From: Polaromonas sp.
GTDB lineage: Bacteria > Pseudomonadota > Gammaproteobacteria > Burkholderiales > Burkholderiaceae_C
DNA: 37,895 nucleotides
Reading direction: 5' to 3'
NCBI GenBank assembly: GCA_028291905.1
Contig: JAQGNK010000167.1
Coordinates: forward strand, 1 to 37,895
Under the pieces are notes generated by a model that searched no databases, was not told the origin of the DNA, and was given only the letters and a program-made list of their open reading frames with translations. Within the stretch, counting starts at the first letter, position 1. Each line of letters opens with the position of its first letter. A program made the translations under genes and the position numbers. Below are positions 33,754 to 37,895 of the stretch, piece after piece.

Positions 33754-34170
33754 GGTGCTGCTCAACAAGGCCGCCAGCATCGAGCGCTGCGTGCGGCGGG
33801 CGCGCGAGGAATATGGCCGCGACCTAGCCACCTTCGCCACCGATTTCACGCGCCAGGATGCCGCCATCCTGAATATCCAGCGCGCCTGCGAGGCCGCGCT
33901 GGACATGGGCCACAGCACCTGATTCGCCGGGAAAGGCTGGGACTGCCGCAAAGCGCCCGCGACGTGTTCGCGCTGCTGGCGCAGGCCGGCTGGATACCCG
34001 CGCCGCTGGCCGATGACCTCAAGCGCATGGTCGGCTTTCGCAATATCGCGGTGCATGATGACCAGAGCCTGCAGCTGCCCATCATGGTCGCCATCATTGA
34101 AAAGCACCTGGATGAATTCCTGGACTACAGCCAGGCCCTGCTGCTGCGGGATGCCACGCCAGCGGCTTGA
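33743..34170 (+). pseudogene. hepT: HEPN toxin (HepT, DUF86) broken by a 2-base insertion
   Basis: The first frame reads [25 protein letters not shown] and on through NIQRACEAALDMG, then stops at TGA 33920-33922. A shift at about 33911 restores HLIRRERLGLPQSARDVFALLAQAGW and continues to the stop at 34170. The break is explained by an extra CA (GGCCACAGCAC instead of GGCCAGCAC). The RNase motif is present as RNIAVH (R-x4-H), but the tyrosine that normally follows in RX4HXY is Asp here (HDD), so the residue AMPylated by MntA is also missing. The module is therefore probably inactive; a short 59-residue product could still be made. Confidence 0.85.
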
Positions 34171-34512
34171 ATGCTACTGAATTCATAGCTATTTGCGCAG
34201 GAGCTGCCTGCGCCAAAGGCCTGTTTGATGTAAAAAATAACCATTCAGGTCGCTACGGCGTCTGAATCCGCTTTACCCCTTCCCCCGCTGGGGAAGGCGG
34301 GGATGGGGGCCTCCCCGACTCCGTTTCCCGTCAATTTCCTGGCAGCCGGAATGCCTCAAGCCAGCATGTAAAAAATCCCGCGTTTGGTAGTTGACGACCG
34401 TCAGCCCCCATCCCAGCCTTCCCCCCGCGGGGGAAGGAGCAAGAGCAGCACGCCCAGAAAAGATGTGTGCATACGGTAGCCAGAAAGGGAAGGAGCCATG
34501 CAAAAACAGAAC
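34171..34512. repeat. Repeat A followed by a full repeat C
   Basis: A repeat A copy at 34173-34222 directly follows the hepT remnant. Repeat C occupies about 34270-34480: left arm CCCCCGCTGGGGAAGG (near 34281-34297), a central part with CTGGCAGCCGGAATGCCTC, then an inverted right arm and an end with GTGTGCATACGGTAGC. The centre matches 28380-28440 well. No gene was seen. Confidence 0.8.
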
Positions 34513-35358
34513 TCAGCCCTGCCCGAACCCGAACAGCCGCACCGGCGTGCGCCAAAAAATAGCGTCCCGCGTGTCCGCATCCGGCATGGCCTGCGCCAGC
34601 TGCTGCAGCAGGGCGCCGTAGTCCTGCCGGCTAGTCGCCCGCAAAAAAGGCCAGTCCGACGCCCAGACGCACTGGTCCGGGCCGAAGGCTTCCAGCAGGG
34701 CGCGGGTATGCGCCAGCGTGTCGGTGAACGGATAGCCGGTTTTTGAAAACTTGTAGAAGCCTGACAGCTTGACGGTGGTCCGGCCGTTGCCGGCCAGGCG
34801 CAGCAGGGCGGCAAAGCCCGGCGCCGAGATGCCGCCGTCAATCGCAGGCCGGCCGCAGTGGTCCACCAGCACCCGGGCGCCGCAACCCTCCAGCCGGGGC
34901 GCCAGCGCCGCCAGCTGGTCGTGCTCGACCTGCACCTGGGCGAACATGTCCAGCGCGGCCAGGCGTTCGAGCAACGGGCCGATGTCGGCGTAGTGATCAA
35001 GCCCGTGCAAGGCGAAGTTGAACGCGACGCCGACGATGCCCTGAGCCTTGAGTTCCTGCAGCTGGGGCAGCGGCGCATCGCTCGGCAGCACCGCAATGCC
35101 CTTGAACCGGCCCTGGCCCTGCGCAATCGCATCGAGCAGGCAGCGGTTGTCCATGCCGTAGCCCGAGTTGGGGCCGACCAGCAGGGCATGCCTGACGCCA
35201 TGGCTCTCCAGCACCTGCGCGAAGTACGCGGCCGACCCGGTTTCCTGGCCGGCCGGCCGGTAGGCTGTATCGGGCGCGTAGGCAAACCGCGCCGGGTCCA
35301 GCACATGGCAGTGGCAGTCCACCTTGGGCTGGGCGTAGATTTGGAAATCGGCCGCCAT
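34513..35358 (-). CDS. Amidohydrolase, 2-pyrone-4,6-dicarboxylate lactonase-like
   Basis: The 281-residue product is a TIM-barrel metal-dependent hydrolase of the COG3618/LigI group. The N-terminal metal motif is VDCHCHVLDPARF, a later VDHCGRP carries another histidine, and ASDWPF holds the catalytic aspartate. LigI opens the lactone of 2-pyrone-4,6-dicarboxylate in protocatechuate 4,5-cleavage; many relatives act on other lactones. The ATG at 35358 follows the aroE stop with no gap, so these genes are co-translated. With aroE and a LivK-type receptor, a role in using hydroaromatic or aromatic acids is plausible but unproven. Confidence 0.85.
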   Translation of the reverse strand: MAADFQIYAQPKVDCHCHVLDPARFAYAPDTAYRPAGQETGSAAYFAQVLESHGVRHALLVGPNSGYGMDNRCLLDAIAQGQGRFKGIAVLPSDAPLPQLQELKAQGIVGVAFNFALHGLDHYADIGPLLERLAALDMFAQVQVEHDQLAALAPRLEGCGARVLVDHCGRPAIDGGISAPGFAALLRLAGNGRTTVKLSGFYKFSKTGYPFTDTLAHTRALLEAFGPDQCVWASDWPFLRATSRQDYGALLQQLAQAMPDADTRDAIFWRTPVRLFGFGQG

Positions 35359-36198
35359 TTACAGCGTGGCTTCGATGGCGCGGCGCAGCTCGGGCGTGAT
35401 CTCGGGCATCACGCCGAACCAGGCGTTGAAGGCGGGCCGGGCCTGGTTGAGCAGCATGCCCAGGCCATTGACCGTCGGGTTGCCGCGCAGGCGGGCAGCG
35501 GCCAGCAGCGGGGTTTCCAGCGGCACATAGATCACGTCCGACACCAGCGCCTGGACGGGCAACCGGGCCAGGTCAAGGTCCAGCGCCGGGTTGCCGTGCA
35601 TGCCCTGGCTGGTGGTGTTGACCAGCAGCGCCGCGCTTTCGAGCGCCTCGTGCCGCGCCGCCCACGGCAGCACCTGCACCGGGCCGCCGAACTCGTCGGC
35701 CAGCGCCTGCGCCTTGTCCTGCGAGCGGTTGAGCAGCCGGATCTCGCGCGCGCCGCGCTCGGCCAGGCTCAGCACCACGGCCCGCGCCGCGCCGCCGGCG
35801 CCCAGCACGGTGATCGGGCCGGCATCGGCGCGCCAGTCGGGCTGGGCATCGAGCAGGCTCTGGATGTAGCCGAAGCCGTCGTTGTTGAAGCCCTTGAGCG
35901 AGCCGTCGGGCTGCACCACGATGGTGTTGAGCGCGCCCATGCGCCGGGCCACCGGATCGAGCGCCTGCACCAGCTTCATCGCCTCGACCTTGTGCGGAAT
36001 GGTCACGTTGCAGCCCCGAAAGCCCAGCGCGGCCAGGCCGGGCAGGGCCACGCCCAGCTGCCCGGGCACGACCGGCAATTGAACATAGGCACCCAGCAGA
36101 TCATATTTTTTCAGCCAGTAGCCATGCAGCGCCGGGGAGCGCGAATGCGCCACCGGCCAGCCCATGACGCCGGCCAGGCCGAATTTTTTGTCACTCAT
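35359..36198 (-). CDS. aroE: Shikimate/quinate dehydrogenase family protein
   Basis: The 279-residue product reduces dehydroshikimate (or oxidises shikimate/quinate) with NAD(P). It shows the substrate-binding GWPVAHSRSPALH, the catalytic lysine in NVTIPHK, GFNNDGFG (the second Asn is often Thr in AroE), and the cofactor loop LGAGGAARAVV. The usual AroE length is about 270-280. The operon with a periplasmic receptor and a lactonase-like enzyme points to a catabolic paralogue rather than the aromatic amino acid pathway enzyme. Start ATG at 36198; the ribosome-binding site is weak. Confidence 0.88.
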   Translation of the reverse strand: MSDKKFGLAGVMGWPVAHSRSPALHGYWLKKYDLLGAYVQLPVVPGQLGVALPGLAALGFRGCNVTIPHKVEAMKLVQALDPVARRMGALNTIVVQPDGSLKGFNNDGFGYIQSLLDAQPDWRADAGPITVLGAGGAARAVVLSLAERGAREIRLLNRSQDKAQALADEFGGPVQVLPWAARHEALESAALLVNTTSQGMHGNPALDLDLARLPVQALVSDVIYVPLETPLLAAARLRGNPTVNGLGMLLNQARPAFNAWFGVMPEITPELRRAIEATL

Positions 36199-36222
36199 AA
36201 ATGAATCTTTTTGATGAAGTTG

Positions 36223-37362
36223 TTATTTGCGGCCGATCGGCGGCAGCACGGCGCTGATGACCTGCTTGCTATTTTCCACCTTGGTCATGTAGCTTTCCCG
36301 GTCCAGGTCGCCATTCTGGTCAAAGCTCACATCCATCAGGATGCCCGGATGGTCCTTGACCGACAGCGACACGCCCTTCATGGCGGCGGCAAAGGCCTTG
36401 GGGTCGAACTTGCCGACTTTCTCGGTCACCGCCTTGACGATGTACATGCCGCTGTAGCCCTTCAGGCCGTTGTGGTCCGACTTGACCTTGTATTCGGCCT
36501 GGAAGGCGTCGCTGAATTTCTTGATCAGCGGCTGCGGCGCATCGGCGGTCAGGCCCACATGCGCCACCGCGCCGTTGGCCGCTTCGCCGGCCAGCTCGAT
36601 CACCTTCTGGCTGGTCAGTACGGTTTCGCCGATGATCGGCTTGGCATAGCCCTGCTTGCGCAGTTCGCGCAGGGCGCGGGCCGATTCCTCTTCGTTGCTG
36701 TAGACAAACACCGCATCGCTGCCCGATTGCTTGGCCTTGAGCACCGGCGAGCTGAAATCGACCTGGCCGGGTTCGGTGGAAATGCTGTTGGCCACCTTGA
36801 CGCCGCGAGCCTCCAGCTCTTTCTTGATCAGGTCCAGCCCGCCCTTGCCGAAGTCATTGTTCACATAGATCACATCGACCGTCTTGGCCTTGACCGTGTC
36901 GCGAATATAGAGCGCGACCTTCGGCATGGCGGTCGCCTGGGTGAACGACGTGCGGAAGACGTAAGGATTGCCCTGCTGGGTGATCGAGGCCGCCTCGCCG
37001 CCGGTGAAATTGGGAATCTCGGCGCGGCGCGTCTCGGCCATGCTGACCATGATGGAGCCTGAAAACACCGGCCCCATGACCACATAGGCCTCCTGGTCCA
37101 CGGCTTTTTGCGCCAGCGCCTTGGCCACCCCCGGATTGGACTGGGTGTCCATCGACAGGTAGTTGACCTTGCGCCCGAGAATGCCGCCGGACGCGTTGAT
37201 TTCTTTGACCGCCAGCTTGACGCCGTTGTCAAAATTGCTGCCGGACGTGGCGCCGGTGCCGCTGAGCTCGACCAGTCCGAAAATCGGGACCGGCTGGGCC
37301 GTGGCGAAGGCCGCGGCGCAAAGCGCGATGCTGCCGACAAGGGATTTGAGGCTGGTTTTCAT
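36223..37362 (-). CDS. Periplasmic branched-chain-type ABC transporter binding protein
   Basis: The 379-residue product has a signal peptide (MKTSLKSLVGSIALCAAAFATA, cleavage near residue 23) and a type I periplasmic binding fold, with VELSGTGATSGSNFDNGVKLAVKEINASGG near the start. I chose the ATG at 37362 because AGGAG is about 6 bases upstream; the longer frame adds 43 residues with no signal character. It is the first gene of a minus-strand operon with aroE (24-base gap) and the lactonase-like gene. No permease or ATPase is nearby. An aromatic or hydroaromatic acid is a fair guess for the ligand, based only on context. Confidence 0.88.
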   Translation of the reverse strand: MKTSLKSLVGSIALCAAAFATAQPVPIFGLVELSGTGATSGSNFDNGVKLAVKEINASGGILGRKVNYLSMDTQSNPGVAKALAQKAVDQEAYVVMGPVFSGSIMVSMAETRRAEIPNFTGGEAASITQQGNPYVFRTSFTQATAMPKVALYIRDTVKAKTVDVIYVNNDFGKGGLDLIKKELEARGVKVANSISTEPGQVDFSSPVLKAKQSGSDAVFVYSNEEESARALRELRKQGYAKPIIGETVLTSQKVIELAGEAANGAVAHVGLTADAPQPLIKKFSDAFQAEYKVKSDHNGLKGYSGMYIVKAVTEKVGKFDPKAFAAAMKGVSLSVKDHPGILMDVSFDQNGDLDRESYMTKVENSKQVISAVLPPIGRK

Positions 37363-37820
37363 GTTGTCTCCTGTGTAGTTTTTGGCTAAGAACCAGTTGC
37401 CCCTGCTGGCGCTGCGGCTGGCTTGTTTTATTTCTGGTTCATTCCCAGGGCAGGCCCGAAGCTGCAATCGGTGCCGCACTACGGCATTCACGGCAACGGA
37501 CTGCCGGGATGAATTAGAAAGGGAAATAGCGTAGCCTTGTTTCGCCAGGCGGCATAGCAGCTATAGCCTAAATGCTGCTCGTGGAAACCCTAAAGCCCAT
37601 CGGTTGCGGGCGGCAAACCGGTTTCAAGCATCAAATAGCCCTTTGGCGCAGTTTCTGCCTACGCAAGCAGCTATTAATTCAGGAGCAGATTGCAGCCTGG
37701 CAGGCCTTCATTGAACGCCAAGGTGATTTCGCGGCAGCCTGAAAAGAAGCTGTGCAGCGCCATGGGCACCCCGCAGCCAGCGGCAGTCAGGCGCCTGCCG
37801 TTGGCCATCGGTGGCTGACT
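37363..37820. other. Intergenic region with repeat A
   Basis: Repeat A occurs at 37627-37683, with a small partial copy near 37557. The AT-rich segment before the LivK-type gene (about 37380-37440) should hold its promoter, but no clear -35/-10 pair was found. Between 37684 and 37820 nothing is recognised. Confidence 0.55.
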
Positions 37821-37895
37821 TTATTCAGGCAGCCCGGCGCTGCCGGCCAGGGCCAGGCTGCTGTGGTCCTTCAGCCCGATGCCGGTCTGCCCCAG
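37821..37895 (-). CDS. Possible 3' end of an unknown gene (5' end outside window)
   Basis: The minus strand is open from the window edge to TAA at 37823-37821, ending TGIGLKDHSSLALAGSAGLPE. This is only 24 codons, with typical codon use for the organism. I do not recognise the protein, and it could be chance. Confidence 0.3.
   Translation of the reverse strand: MGQTGIGLKDHSSLALAGSAGLPE

Overview
The window looks like chromosomal DNA of a beta-proteobacterium of the family Comamonadaceae, most likely Polaromonas or a close relative. This is inferred from high GC content, gene content and protein character (UraA, DadA with a divergent ArgP-type regulator, LplT divergent from alr, branched-chain-type periplasmic binding proteins), and from short intergenic repeats built around GCTACTGAATTCATAGC. 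No database search was possible, so the genus is an inference.

Layout. 1-976 is a truncated uracil/pyrimidine permease. 1142-5146 is a same-strand group (methyltransferase, PurD-like ATP-grasp ligase, haem-oxygenase-like diiron protein) that resembles a small-molecule biosynthesis unit of unknown product. 5388-7033 holds a metallophosphatase and an isochorismatase-like hydrolase. 7111-10040 is a nested mobile region: a decayed IS5-type transposase gene split by a 2.37-kb element whose only gene is a 699-residue large serine recombinase. The junctions can be read to the base, and the insertion lies in the catalytic glutamate codon of the transposase. 10066-19964 holds a small disordered protein, a CmpX-like membrane protein, dadA, an ArgP-type regulator, a LivK-type binding protein, remnants of a second argP-livK pair, and a 1356-residue sensor kinase.

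20267-29324 is a carotenoid region: crtE (minus), crtX-crtY-crtI-crtB (plus; X/Y and I/B are joined by ATGA overlaps), an IS1-family insertion sequence, and crtZ placed behind a glutathione peroxidase gene. Together these six enzymes would convert FPP to zeaxanthin and its glucosides. The repeats have invaded this region heavily. One copy forms most of an unusual C-terminal tail on CrtX, and another repeat family has entered the dadA reading frame. 29338-32082 is a minus-strand run lplT-DMT transporter-gpx-crtZ. 32285-34170 is alr followed by a MntA/HepT (nucleotidyltransferase/HEPN) toxin-antitoxin module whose toxin gene is broken. 34513-37362 is a minus-strand operon of a LivK-type binding protein, AroE and a PDC-lactonase-like amidohydrolase. 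A gene fragment may enter at the right edge.

The most notable items are the single-gene serine recombinase element with its exact target, the methyltransferase/ATP-grasp/diiron group, repeat-derived protein segments in CrtX and DadA, and the disabled HEPN toxin that has also lost the tyrosine normally modified by its antitoxin. No tRNA, rRNA or CRISPR array was seen.
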